From: Parvularia atlantis
Taxonomy: Eukaryota > Opisthokonta > Rotosphaerida
Direction: 5' to 3'
NCBI GenBank assembly: GCA_943704415.1
Contig: CALSCO010000122.1
Location: forward strand, 1-64,000
Length of the DNA: 64,000 nt
The notes under the pieces were generated by a model. That model saw only the letters and a program-made list of their open reading frames with translations. It was not told the origin of the DNA and did not search any database. Below, one piece after another: positions 12,846 to 24,358 of the stretch; the first letter of the stretch is position 1; each line of letters begins with the position of its first letter. The position numbers and the translations under genes are program-made.

Positions 12846-15132
12846 ATGGTCCTCGCGCTGGCGGCGGCCGGCCCGACGTGGGTGCTGGTGGTCGCGTTCG
12901 TGGTCGCGTTTGCGCTGTCGTTCGGCATCGGCGCCAACGATGTGGCCAATTCGGTGCGCGGCGCCGCGATTGCGCTCGCACCTTCACTTGATGCTGCGGG
13001 CGCGACGCAGTTTGCGACGGCCGTGGGCTCGCGCACGATGACCGTGTTCCAGGCGTGCGTGTGCGCGACGTTTGCCGAGTTTGCGGGCGCGGTGCTGCTG
13101 GGCGGGCAGGTGGCGGTGACGATTCAGAACGTGCGTGGCATCGGGTGAAGGCGATGGGCGCGCGGTGACCGGGACGCGGCGCAGAGCATCGTGCAGGGCG
13201 GCCAGTACGAGGATGAGCCGCAGACGCTGATGCTCGGGATGACGACGACGCTGCTGAGCACGGCCCTGTGGCTCGTGGTGGCGACGTACTTCAAGCTGCC
13301 CGTGTCGGCGACGCACGCGACCGGTGTGCGTTCGGTGTGCAACGCGACCGTTCTGAGCCCCGTGCGCAGTGGCGGGCATCGTCGGCTTCACGCTCGTGGC
13401 CAAGGTGCGTCGCCGCCGCCGGGCTGAGGCGCTGATGGCTGGTGCGCGCAGGGCCCCGCGAGCGTCAACTGGTGGGAGCTCGGCCGCATTACGCTGTCGT
13501 GGGTGGTGTCGCCGGTGCTGGCGGGCCTGATGAGCGTGGGCGTGTTTGTGGCCGTGAGCTGGGCAGTGCTCAAGCGGGTGCGCTTGTCGAGCGGACGAGC
13601 CGTCGTTGCTGACCGCGGCGTGCAGGTGCACCCGTTCGAGGCCGGCCTCGGCGCGATCCCGTGGATCTACGGCATGACGGTGGGCCTGAACGTCTTCCCT
13701 GTGACACAGCAGGTCATGGCCGCCGTGGGCGAGGTGCACCCGTACCTGAGCAGCGAGCTGTGCGATGACGTGGGCGTGTGCCTGACGACGTGGCTGAGCA
13801 CGGTTGTGGCGTTTGCCGTCGGGCTCGTCTTTGGCGTCCTTGCCGCGACCGTCGTGGCCTGGGTGCGTCATGCTCGATCGGCGTGGGTGTGCTCACTCGC
13901 GGGCGCCCGGTGCAGGTGGTGGTGCCGCGGACACGCGCGTACGTCACCGAGCAGGAGATCTTCTCGCACGATGACCAGATTGATCTGCTGCCCGTCTCGT
14001 TCCTGCCGACGCCGTCGCGTGACGAGGTCACGAGTGAGCAGACGGCGCGTGCGTTGCAAGGGCCGGCCGAGGACGACGGCGATGCGGCAAACGGAAGCGA
14101 GGTTGCACCCGAGACGCCGCCCGTCAAAGCCGCAGAGCCGCACCAGACGTACGAGGGCGACCACAGCCATACCGGGCACGACAGGCAGATGGCGGTCGGC
14201 GAAGACGAGACCGCACACGAGTCCGGAGGGGCGGCTCTGGAGGACGACGACGCGCGGCTCATCGAGGACGACAGCGACGACGCGGCCGCAAGCAGGTCGC
14301 CTGGTGGCTGGCTGCGGCGGTGCCTGCCGCGGCCGCCGCGCTCGCGGCAGCAGCACGTGCGTCGTGCAACGCGTGCGTGGCCGCCCCAAACGCTCACGCC
14401 CTGTCGCGGCCGCATAGGACGTCGTGTCGGCGACGAGCGATGCCGAGGCCGCGCAGACGGAGAAGCTGTTCACGTACCTTCAGGCGCGTTGGCGTGCGTG
14501 CCGCCTGCGCAAGATTGCCGCTGACAGCTCACGGCAGGTGCTGACGGCGGTGTTTGGCTCGTTCGTGCACGGCTCGAACGACGTGAGCAATGCGATCGGC
14601 CCGCTAGCCCTGGTGCTGTCTATCTGGCAGACGGTGCATCGCGCGTGGGCCAGGCCGCACCGCTCCTAACGCCGGCTCAGGGCGAGGTAGTCGCACAGGA
14701 CGCGATCCCGCTCTGGGTGCTGGCGTACGGCGGCCTGGGCATCGTGATCGGGCTGGCGGTGTGGGGCTGGCGCGTGATCGAGACGCTCGGCAACGATCTG
14801 ACAGCGCTGACGCCGTCGAGGTGTGCAGCGCTTTGGCGGCACCGTTGCCGCACGGCCGCTGATCGGACGCGCGGCCGCGCGCCAGGGGCTTCTCGATCGA
14901 GTTTGGCTCGGCGCTGACGGTGCTGCTGGCGTCGCGCGTGGGCGTGCCCGTGAGCACGACGCAGACCAAGGTCGGGGCCGTCGTCGCCGTGGGCTACTGG
15001 TCTAACGACGGCGCCGTGTCGTGGCGTCTGTTTGGCGGGATAGCGGCGACGTGGGCCGCGACGATCCCCGTGGCCGCGGTGCTCTCCGCGGTCTTGTTTG
15101 CCAGCCTGCGTGGGACGCTTCCCGCTGCGTAA
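12846..15132 (+). CDS. PHO89: PiT-family sodium/phosphate symporter (Pho89/PHO-4/SLC20)
   Basis: Plasma-membrane inorganic phosphate transporter. The two inverted PHO4 halves each carry the signature: [14 protein letters not shown] near the start (12921-12965) and [19 protein letters not shown] in the second half (about 14553-14612). The start at 12846 gives [19 protein letters not shown], the first membrane helix. The first intron, 13131-13184, joins VTIQN to [13 protein letters not shown]. Between the halves is a long acidic cytosolic loop ([18 protein letters not shown], then [16 protein letters not shown] stretches, about 13950-14290). The C-terminus has [20 protein letters not shown] and [20 protein letters not shown] and ends [11 protein letters not shown]. 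The gene stops 9 bp from the stop of the convergent CCT gene. Confidence 0.95.
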
Positions 15133-15141
15133 ACAATCATA

Positions 15142-15817
15142 TCAACTGCCCTGCCCCAGGTCTGCCGCGGAGAAGCCCTTCTTGAGGTTGCGCTGGACAA
15201 ACGCCTCGTGATTCCTGAGCACGCGCGCGATCAGGTCGCTGGTCGAGATGCCCTCAGTGCTGGCGCGCGTCGCGGTCGTGAGCGGGGACGTACAGGGGCG
15301 CAGCGCGCAGCACGGCGCACCGCTGCGTCGGCAGGAACCTGCCCTGGCGCTTGACAAAGGCGTACACGTCCTCGTGCCCGGCGGCCGGGTACGGGTCGTC
15401 GTCGTGCGCGACGTAGTCGATGCGGTGCTTGTCGAGGAAGGCCTTGTGCGTGCGCATGTCAGCGGCAGACGGCGCGCCGCGGCCGTCGCGCGCCACCTGT
15501 TCGATGACCCACGGCGCATCCTCCACGACCTCGTCGACCCAGCGGCAGTGCCGGACCGAGTCGTAGCGCTCGCGCTCGGTCATGACCGTCGGGCCCTTGT
15601 GCTTGTGCGTGAGCGCGTCGCCGCACACGCCGACGAGCAGGTGCGTGTTGGGGAACTTCTTCTTGGCCTGCTCGAGCATGCGGTAGTGCCCGAGGTGGAA
15701 CAGGTCAAACACGCCGTCGCAGTACACGCGCACGGGCGCCGTCCCGTCGGCCTGCGCGGGGGGGCGACACGCGCGGTGAGCAGCCGGCCCTGCACCGAGT
15801 GTGTGACGCACCGCCAT
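15142..15817 (-). CDS. PCT1: Choline-phosphate cytidylyltransferase, catalytic-core-only form
   Basis: Makes CDP-choline from CTP and phosphocholine, the rate-setting step of the Kennedy pathway. The nucleotidyltransferase core is complete: [20 protein letters not shown] (HLGH motif), [52 protein letters not shown], and the [13 protein letters not shown] signature split by an intron. Starting at 15817 the protein is MA, then a 60-nt GTGCGT intron (15811-15752), then [11 protein letters not shown]. It ends [16 protein letters not shown], exactly where the catalytic domain of animal and fungal CCTs ends. The amphipathic membrane-sensing helix and the phosphorylated tail, usually well over 100 further residues, are absent. 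There is no room for them, because the convergent transporter stops 9 bp beyond. Total length is about 165-180 residues. Confidence 0.93.
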
Positions 15818-15952
15818 GCTAAGATACGGCCTCTTTGCGATAACTGAAAAGGTGCGGCTTCCGCCCCGCAAGCCCACTCGCGCCCGCGCAACGCCTCGCC
15901 CTGCCACCCGCACGCCGCCGCCCGCACGCCCGCGCACACGCGCCGCACGCGC

Positions 15953-15976
15953 ATGGATGGATGGATGGATGGATGG
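15953..15976. repeat. (ATGG)n microsatellite
   Basis: Six ATGG units in the divergent promoter between CCT (start 15817, minus) and eL30 (start 16061, plus). The 243-bp gap also contains a pyrimidine/purine-poor GC-rich stretch; no other motif was recognised. Confidence 0.9.
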
Positions 15977-16060
15977 ACGGGATGGGAGCGACAGCGCGCG
16001 CGCGCGCGAACACCCGTGAGCCGCAGTCGTGCTCACGCAGCGGCGCGTTCGCAGCGGGTA

Positions 16061-16547
16061 ATGTCGTCGACATCGGCGTCCGCGGGCAAGAAGGCCAAGA
16101 AGGCCGTGGCCGAGAACATCAACGCGCGCCTCGCGCTGGTGATGAAGAGCGGCAAGGTCGCGCTCGGCTACAAGTCGGCCATCAAGACCGTGCGCCAGGG
16201 CAAGGGTGCGCGCCGACCGCCGCCAGCCGCGTGCGCGCCGTTGATGCGAGGCCCGCGCCGCCCCAGCCAAGCTCATCATCATCTCGTCCAACACGCCGCC
16301 GCTGCGCAAGTCCGAGGTGGAGTACTACGCCATGCTGTCCAAGACGAGCGTGCACCAGTACAGCGGCAGTGCGTTGCGCGCACGTGCTCTGGGCTGCAGC
16401 GGGCCGCTCACGCCGCGCGCGCCAGACAACATCGACCTCGGGACAGCCTGCGGCAAGTTCTTCCGCGTGTCGGTCATGAGCATCACCGACCCGGGCGACT
16501 CGGACATCATCAAGAGCCTGCCCGAGGCTGCCGGCGCGCAGAGCTGA
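16061..16547 (+). CDS. RPL30: 60S ribosomal protein eL30
   Basis: Component of the large ribosomal subunit. Exons are 16061-16205, 16267-16368 and 16426-16547 (122 codons plus stop). The introns, 16206-16266 and 16369-16425, both start GTGCG. The protein reads [80 protein letters not shown] and [20 protein letters not shown], followed by [13 protein letters not shown]. These match the eL30 fold and RNA-binding face over the whole length. Both splice joins fall inside conserved words (QGKAKL and YSGNNIDLG), which makes this one of the best gauges of the intron rule in the window. Confidence 0.97.
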
Positions 16548-16663
16548 ATGCGCACCCTCGGCGCCCGCGTGCCCACGCTGCCGGCCAGCCCACTCTCGCT
16601 GTCCTCTCCCTCTCCGTCTGTCCGCCCTCTGTTCGTTGTGTGCTGGCTGGTGGCCATGGTTCT

Positions 16664-16666
<3 letters not shown>

Positions 16667-16714
<48 letters not shown>
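16667..16714. repeat. (CA)24 microsatellite
   Basis: An uninterrupted CA run of 48 bp in the 255-bp gap between the convergent ends of eL30 (16547) and NOC3 (16803). A second, shorter CA run lies at about 17018-17031 inside a NOC3 intron. Nothing else was recognised in the gap. Confidence 0.97.
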
Positions 16715-16717
<3 letters not shown>

Positions 16718-16802
16718 CACACCGCTTGCTCGAGCGAGCGCAGGAACGCCGAAGGCCGCCCAGGCACGGCCACGCGCCGCGTCCCACCCTGCCTCGCTGT
16801 CG

Positions 16803-19800
16803 TCAGCTCCGTTGGAACGGTGCACGGCAGACCCGCACCTTGCCGGCGGCCGGCGGTGCCTGCACGGGTGGGTTGAACGCGCCTTGCGAGCTGTCGTACT
16901 GCCGGAAGATGTCTTGCGGGCTTTCGAGCGCGCCCGGATGGCCCGCGAGCACGCGGCGCGCGAGCCGTGCGACGGTCGGGTGGAAGTGGCCCTGTGTTGG
17001 CGGCCGGGCGTGTTCAGCACACACACACACAGCCAATGCCGCGACAGTAGCGCACCTGCAGCAGCGATAACTCCCACAGGGTCGAGGCCAGCGCGTTGGC
17101 GTTGTCCGGGTTGTCCACCTCGGCGTTGTACCGTCCGACGCCGCCCTGGTCTGTCTCGAGCAGGCCCTGGATGGCCGGGTAGCGCTGCGCACGCTCTTCA
17201 GCATCGAGCACGAGCCGGCGGCCAGCGCGCCCGGCGTACCTGCAGCAGCGTGTGCACGACGGCGATCACGGCCAGCGCCGCGTGCGGCGGCAGCAGCAGT
17301 GCGACGCTCACGAGGCGCTTGGCAAACGCCGCCACGCGCTCTCGTGACAGCTGTTCGCGACAAGCGTCGGCACTCGCGGTGTCGCCGCAACGCACGGCAC
17401 ACCTGCTTCCGCCTGTAAAACATGAGCTCGAGCGCCGACAGGGCCACCGGCACGTGTCGCGCGTCGTCGCCCGGCAGCCGCGGCAGCAGCCCGTACAGCA
17501 GCGCGTAAAAGTCCTTCAGGTCGAGCGCGAGCGCGTCGCCGAAGCGCTGGGCCAGCTGGAAGGTCGTGAGGACGCAGCCGAGGGCGCACTCGACGTTGGT
17601 CGCCTGCAGGAACGCGAGCGTCTTGAGCACGGCCATCAGGTCGCCAAAAAAGTTGACGTTGATCAGGTGCGTGAAGCTGTGCGCGCGGCCGCTTAGCATG
17701 GCCGGCACAGGCGCACACACCCGAACGCACCGCGCCAGGCCCTGCAGCGTCGCCGCGAGCGCCGGCGTGCTCTGCATGTTCTTGAGGATGCGAAAGTAGA
17801 TCTGGAACACGGCCTTGAGCGTCTCACGGTGCTGCGGCCGCGCGCGGTAAGCGGCACAGCAGACAGCATGCGAAGCACGGCGCGCACCAGCCGCTGACGC
17901 TCCTCCTTCGAGTGCTCCGCAGCCGACTCGTCCAGCTCCTTCTGCAGCTCCTTGTCCATCTTGGCCATCTGCACGCGACCAGTCCATCAGCCGTGCTGCA
18001 TACTGCTGCGCCACGTCGCATCACCTTGCGCTGCCGCCGCGAGACGTGCTCGTTGCTGCCGCGCTTGCCCTCGTCGCGACGCGCACGCGCGGACGTCTTG
18101 GACTTAGACCCACCCTTGCCGTCCGCTTGCTCCGACACATCCAGCTCCAGCTCGTCCAGCAGGCGCAGGCGCGTGAACGTGTCGATGACCTGCGTCCCCT
18201 CACGTCACGCCTGGCTCGCTGCCGGAGCGTGCGCTGCCACCTCGCCGGGCACGTTGTAGCTCCTCGAGCGGATCAGGCGCACGATCAGGCGCACGGCCTC
18301 GAGGGCGAGGTCGCCACGCTCGTCGCGCTGGAACAGCTTGACGACGGTCTCGCACGCGAGCTTGCTGATCTGGCTCGCGGGGGCGCGAGACAAGTCAGGC
18401 CACTGCAGGCCACGCAGACGCCGCACACACCGCGGCGGGTCGGTGCACAGCCATCTTGGACACGATCGCGCTGAGCAGGTTTGCGCGAAAGTTGAAGTGA
18501 GGCTTGCTCACGACCAGCTCGCTCATGCACTGCAGCGCGAGCATCGCCGTCTGCGCCGCACGGGCGTTTTGCTCCTGCCAACCCCGCCCGCTCTCGCGCG
18601 CACCTGGTCAGCGGCGGCCACGGCCGCGTCCGGGGCGCGCTCGTCGGCGTCAGCGTGGGGCTGCTTGTGCGCAGTCTTGCGCGCGTGCTTGGCGTCTGCG
18701 CAAGCACGGACCGTCAGCATCGCGACGTGGCCGGGGGGCGACCGCACGCGCGCCTTTGTACATGCGGTCGAGCTGCTGCAGGTACTGCTGGTACGTGCGC
18801 AGGATCGCGCTCTCAAACTTGCGCAGCTTCTTCACGTCCTTGGACAACTGCAGCGCGCGCAAGGTAAGCGCATGTCGGCAGTTCATGAACGCGCCGGCCG
18901 CACCTTCACGGTCTCATCGGCCTCGGCGTGCTCGCGTATCCGGTACCTGGGCGGTGTCAGCACGCGGTGTCCTGCTGCGCCTGCGCACCCAGCGTACCCG
19001 GGGATGACGTCCTTGAACACCGCAAGCGCCGTCAGCGTCGCGAGCGTGCGCACGAGCGGCTCGGCGTCGCTCATCAGCTCCAGCACGAGGCGCACGTGGT
19101 CCATCTGCGCACGGCTGCGCGTTACGCGCCCGCCGCGTGCCCTGGGCGCGCACCTTCTGCTCCGGGTTCTCGGTGATGGCTTGTGCAATCGTAGCCATCT
19201 CGACTTTGCGTGCCTCGACGTACGCCTGCCCCGTGAGCGGCCGTCCGCGCGCGTCAACGGGCGTCTGCAGCTTGAGCGTGCTCGCCCGCTGCTGCTGCTG
19301 TTGCTCGTCGTTGGGCCGCTCGTCGGCCGCCGGCGCCTCGTCTGCGTCCGTATCGTCGCGTGCTGGCACGTCGGCTGCGGACGAGGCTACGCCGCACGCA
19401 CCAGGTGAGCGTGCGATGTGCAAACAAGGCAGCGCCGCATACGCGGCTCCAGCTTGCGCGTCGGCTGGCGCATCGCACCCGCGGCGTCTTTGATCGGCAG
19501 GCGCAAACTGCGCTCGGCCGGCGTCCTGCGTATGTGGGCGCGTCAATCGCGCAGACCGCACACGGCACGCGCTGCGCACCACGTCTGTGACACGCGCGGC
19601 GCCTCCTCCAGCCGCTGCATGCGCTCCTCGCGCTCGTCGTGCTGCGCAGCCCTGGGCTTCTTGGCCGGTGGTGGCCTTGCGCCCGTGGCGGCAGCGGCAG
19701 CAGCGGCGGCGGCGGCCGCCGCCGTCGCGTGGCTTTTCGTCTGCCGCTCGTCTTCGCTGACACCGTCGTCGTCATCGACGTCATCCGGCGGCGCGTCCAC

Positions 19801-20283
19801 GTTGAGCTGCATGTCGCCGTCTTCGTCGTTGTCGTCGCTGTCGTCGTCGTCGTCGTCGTCGTTGTCGTCGTCGTCGTCGCTCCCGCGCGCGCGCTTGAGC
19901 AGGTGCGACGGCAGGCGTCCCTTGAGCTCGCCCACGCGGATCTTGCCGCCCTTGGTCGCCATGATCACACTCCTGCGCGCACAATGTCCCACACCGGTCA
20001 GCACACGCCAGCCCGCACAGCTCGGTCGCGGGGGTGCGCACTGGTCGGCCTGCTGCAGCGCGCGCGCGTCGAGCGTGCGCAGGAAGCCGGCGTAGTCGGC
20101 ATACTCGTGCAGGAACGCCGCCTCGCTGTCCGAGTCGACCTCGACGTCGTCGGCGTCGTCGTTGCCGTCGCGCGCGGGCGCCTGCCGCGGCCGCTTGGGC
20201 CCGCGCGCCGGCTTCGGCGCCCGCTGCGGCGCCCGCTGTCTGCCTCCGCGCCCGCGGCCACGTGGCCTCGCTATCGGGGCCAT
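16803..20283 (-). CDS. NOC3: Nucleolar complex protein 3 (NOC3, CBF/MAK21-type HEAT protein)
   Basis: Pre-60S ribosome export and assembly factor, in yeast also linked to DNA replication licensing. It starts at 20283 with a basic tail MAPIARPRGRGRGGRQRAP, then an acidic segment with a (GAC/GTC)n-coded Asp run (about 19895-19800), a poly-Ala tract, and KKPRAAQHDEREERMQRLEE. The conserved core has TLATLTALAVFKDVIPGYRI (about 19060-18940), KDVKKLRKFESAILRTYQQY (about 18850-18790), KLACETVVKLFQRDERGDLA (about 18370-18310), then the CBF/NOC3 block THLINVNFFGDLMAVLKTLA, LALDLKDFYALLYGLLPRLP and SALELMFYRRKQ (about 17680-17400). The end is VARLARRVLAGHPG..DIFRQYDSSQGAFNPP. Many GTGCG introns divide it. 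The FKDVIPGYRI box is typical of Noc3 rather than Noc1 or Noc2. Confidence 0.88.
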
Positions 20284-20419
20284 GCTGTCATGTAACGGCT
20301 TCCGGTCAGAGTGCTTTTCGGGTGCGGGACAGGGTGCGCGACAGACAGGCGGCACAGACGTAGCGTGAGCGCAGGGAGGGGAGGGAGGGGACGCGTGCTG
20401 TCCAGGGAGGCGGGCTCGC

Positions 20420-21227
20420 TCAGTTGACCGGGACGGCGAACTTGGCCGGCGTCGACGAGCGGCCAAAGAGCGCGCCGGCGTGCATGGATGGCGGCGAGGA
20501 GGGCATGCCGCGGTGCGGGCTCACGTGCATATGCGGCGGCGCGTAGACGGCCGGCGCGCCCCCAGGCCAGAACGCGGCCTGCTGCTGGTACGGTTGTGTT
20601 TGGTGGTACGCGGCGCCGGCGTGTGGGCGTGGGCTTGGGGCGGCGGGCTGACGGGCGGCGCTCTGCGGACACGAGTGCGCGCGTGTCTCAGCCCGATGCG
20701 AGCGGCGGGCGAGGGAGGCCCCGCCGCGCACCCTGTCCTGGAAGAGCGAGCACACGCTGCCGTGCTCGCCGATGCGGTACGCGACGTCGAACGGGTCAAC
20801 CCAGAGCATGAGGTCTGCGGGCAGGATCGCCTCAGGCTGCCGGATGCCGGCCATGGTTGCGGCCTGCGACGCGTGGCCCCCCCGTGCGGTCACGTCAGGT
20901 GCCCGAGGGTCGAGCCGCGCCACAGCCGCGCACACGAACCTGGCTCAGCAGCGGGTCCACGAAGCCGCCGGCCGTCATGATCGACCGGAAGCCGTTGCCA
21001 CACAGGGGCTGGTCCTCGTTCCAGTGCTCGGCAAACTTGGCCGTCATGAGTTGTACGAGCGCCTGGGCCGACGCGGGACGCGCGTCCCCACATGTCAGCA
21101 TACAGCCGACCGTTGGCCACGTCATCAGTCGCACCTGCCGGAACGCCTCGCGGGCGGCGGGCGGCAGCTGCGTTGCGGAGGGCAAACCGGCGACGAACGC
21201 GCTGGCGGCCTCGACCTCGGCTCTCAT
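20420..21227 (-). CDS. BTG/TOB-family antiproliferative protein
   Basis: Homolog of the animal BTG/Tob proteins, which bridge RNA-binding proteins to the CCR4-NOT deadenylase through the Caf1 subunit. It starts MRAEVEAASAFVAGLPSATQ at 21227. After a GTGCGA intron it continues ALVQLMTAKFAEHWNEDQPL and CGNGFRSIMTAGGFVDPLLS, which is BTG box A (HW...P..G.G.R.I). After a second intron it has LPADLMLWVDPFDVAYRIGE followed by HGSVCSLFQD, which is box B. The C-terminus is a low-complexity Pro/Gln/His tail ending TPAKFAVPVN. The family is universal in animals but absent from ascomycete model yeasts. The stop is 136 bp upstream of the NOC3 start on the same strand. Confidence 0.87.
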
Positions 21228-21550
21228 GCTGCTGTGTGGGTGCGCTGCGGTTGTTTGCGTCTGTGAGGAAAAGCAGTGAGCCGGAGTGATCGGGCCCCCC
21301 TCCTTTGCAGTCTGCCCGCCCGTGGCCCTCTCGCAGCCCCGCGCACACTCCAGGCCACCCCGGGGGTTCGTGCAGCCGCCGCGGCGAGACAGCGCAAGCA
21401 GCCCCCCCCCCCCCCCCCCCCGGGCGCGCAAGCCGCGCCAGTCGCAACGGCCCGAGAACAGAAATGCGCACGACGTCACCGCCTCACCCCGCACAACGCG
21501 CCGATTCGCTCGATCGTCGCCAGGCGCAGGTGTGCGCGTTGCCAGGGCCC
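21228..21550. promoter_or_regulatory. Divergent intergenic region with (C)20 run, BTG / Cdc1-like
   Basis: 323 bp between two divergent starts, the longest clear intergenic gap in the left half. It contains an uninterrupted 20-base C run at 21402-21421 and an A-richer patch around 21455-21475. No RNA gene or further ORF was recognised. Confidence 0.6.
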
Positions 21551-23172
21551 ATGAGCGCGCATCCGCCGCATCGCGGCGCGTGGCTGCTGCGGCGCCTGCT
21601 GCGCGCGGCCGTCGCGGCGGCTGTCGTCTTTGCTCTCGCGGCGCTGCACCTCGCGCTCTACCCGCGCGCGTGCGCGTGGCCGCACGGTGCGCGCGCGCGC
21701 CTTGGTGCCCGACGCGCGACCGGCCGTTCACGATTGTGTGTGTGTGCGCGCGCGCAACGCAGCGGGCGGCGGTACGACCGTCGTCCTGCGCGTGCTCCTG
21801 CTGGCGGACCCACAGATGATGGGTGACTACCACGCGCAGTCACAGGGGCGGCTGGGTGAGCCGCTTCATGCATGCAATCGCGCGCGCGTGCACGCGCGCT
21901 CAAGCGACGCACCAGGCGAGCTCGACATCGCCTTCAACGACGCCTACTTCCGCCACGTCGTGCGCTCGCTCGTGTGGTGGCTGCGCCCGATGTACACCGT
22001 CGCGCTCGGTGACCTGCTTTCGTCCGAGAACCTGGGCCGCGCCGAGTTTGACCGCCGCGTGCACCGCTTCAACCACGCGTTCCAGGCGGTGCGCATCCGC
22101 CGCAGCCCCAGCGGCGTGCACTGAGCGTGCGGATTGCAGGCGCGCGAACAGTCGGTGCTCGTCAGCCTGCCCGGCAACCACGGTGCGCGCGCCTGTACGG
22201 CGCGTCGCGTGCGGGTCTTGATGGGCCGCTGCTAGACATCGGCTACGGGTCCGTCGTCGACCGCGCTCGCGTCTCGCGCTTCGAAGATGCGTTCGGCGGC
22301 CCCGTCAACCGCGTGCTGCGCGACGGCGGGCACCTCCTCGTCGTGCTCAACAGCATGGTCGTGGACGAGTGCCGCGACGATGTGCGCACGCCGCCGCATC
22401 GCACGCAGACACACGCCGCTCATCACACGCGCACAAACACCACAGGCCATGCGCCAGCAGACGCTCGACTTTGTGGACGAGGTGCGCGGCGCGTGAGGCG
22501 CGGCGGGCAGGCCCCTCGTGCTGACTCGTCCGAGCACAGGTCGCCGCCATGCGCACAGCCCAGGACATGCCCACCGTGCTGTTCACGCACATTCCGCTGC
22601 ACAAGCCCGCCGGCGTGTGCGCGGACGCGCCCACGATCAGCAGGAATCGGTGCGCGAGCGCGCGCGCTCGCAGCCAAAGCGGTTCGTCAAGCTGAGCATT
22701 GCACGTTTGCAGCGCCGGGCACGTCGAGCAGCAAAACATGCTCTCACCTGCCGCGACGCAGCGCCTGCTCGACAAACTGCGGCCGCGCTTCGTGTTCACG
22801 GGCCACGACCACGAGGGCTGCCGCTTCACGCACTCGATCGCTGCCGCGCCGGACGGCTCGCCTACGACCGAGGCGCACGAAGTCACGGTACGGTCGATGA
22901 TGGCCGAGTTTGGCGGGCACTCGGTGCTGTTTCAGATCTCGCGCGACGCGAGCGGTGCGTGTGCAGCTGCGCCACCTCAGCTGAGGCTCATGCTGAGCGT
23001 GGGCGTCGCAGGCGCGTTTGTGTACGAGACGAGCACGTGCGCGTTTGCCACGCACGTCACCGTCAAGTTCGTCCTTGCCGCACTCGTCCTGAGCCTCGGT
23101 GCCGTCCTCGTGCTCGTCCTCGCGCGCTGGCGCAGCACAACAGGGACGGGCAAGCAGTATGGCCTATCGTGA
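21551..23172 (+). CDS. Cdc1/Ted1/MPPE1-like membrane metallophosphoesterase
   Basis: ER/Golgi Mn-dependent phosphoesterase of the Cdc1/Ted1/PGAP5 group, which removes ethanolamine phosphate from GPI anchors during protein export. An N-terminal membrane anchor follows MSAHPPHRGAWLLRRLLRAA (then VAAAVVFALAALHLALYP). The metallophosphoesterase motifs follow in order: LRVLLLADPQMMGDY (D-x-Q), YTVALGDLLSSE (GDL), SLPGNHDIGYG joined across an intron (GNHD), VLFTHIPLHKP (H) and FVFTGHDHEGCRF (GHDH). The C-terminus has a second membrane helix (VTVKFVLAALVLSLGAVLVL) and ends GKQYGLS. Several short introns occur. The USP1-like gene starts 31 bp downstream on the same strand. Confidence 0.88.
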
Positions 23173-23203
23173 TGTACAGCAGCAGAGAGTTAGAGCCAGC
23201 AGC

Positions 23204-24309
23204 ATGCCACGCCGACGCCGGCGCCCCACCACGGCCAGCCCGGCGGCGCGGCGCAAGCGCAAGGTGCGGGCGTCGCTGGCTGCTGGTGGGCGCTGCGTTG
23301 CAGTGCGGGTGCTGACGGGCCACCGCACGCAGGCGCCAGCAGACGACGAGGACGACGACGGCGATGCGGGGGCCGACGCGGGCGACGACAACGCGGACGA
23401 GGACGACAACGCGGACGAGGATGAGGACAAGCACGACGGCGACGACGGCGACAGCGCGGCCGACGCCGACTTCCGCCCGCCCGCACACGTCGCCGCCCAG
23501 ACGCGCGGCGCTATGTCTCTGCGCGCCGCCGCAGTCGCCACCGTGTCCCACGGCGCGCGGAGAGGACGCCGACGCCGCGAGGACGGTGCGCACGCGGCCG
23601 GCGAGGCCGAACGAGGCCATGACGCCGCGCACAATCGACAGGCGCGACCGACGGCGGCGGCGGCGCGTCCCCGGGACCTGGCGCAGCCGACGGGGCGACC
23701 GCTAGCAACCAGCGGGTGCGGGCCGTGTGCCAGCCAACAAAAAGACCACGCGGCGTGCTGACAGACGGGCCGCAGGCACCCGTCGCGGGCCTGTACAACC
23801 TCGGCAACACGTGCTACGCCAACTCGGTGCTGCAGATCTTCCGGCACAGCCCGCACGTTGTCTCGTCTATCGAGAGCGCGATCAGCAGCAGCTCGCACGG
23901 CGCGCCGAGGGTGCGTCGCTCTTGGGCGCTTTCTCCGAACGCCGAGCGCTCAGCCGTGCCACCACGACAATGCAGGGAAAGGACGCGACCGACACGCTCC
24001 TGCGCGCACTCGGCGCCGTCATGTCGCAGCTGGACACAATCACGCGTAGCAACCAGTCCAAGTACGCGGCCGCGCGGTGCAGACGACGCGCGCGGCTGAC
24101 ACGCGTCGGCGCGGCGGCGCAGGATGGATCAGCAGCTGCAGCAGCTGCTGCAACAGCAGCAGCAGCAACAACAGCAGCAACAACAGCAGCAACAACAACA
24201 GCAACAGCAGCAGCCACAACAGCAGCAGCCCCTGGCGCCGACGCCGTTGTCGCCCGTCGCACCACCGCCCGTTGCCGCAGCCAGCGCCGCGCAGCCGCAC
24301 GGCAGCGCG

Positions 24310-24358
<49 letters not shown>

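Noticed and set aside
16510-16713. Minus-strand frame of alternating Cys-Val residues
   Set aside because: It is a direct translation of the (CA)24 microsatellite and has no independent support.
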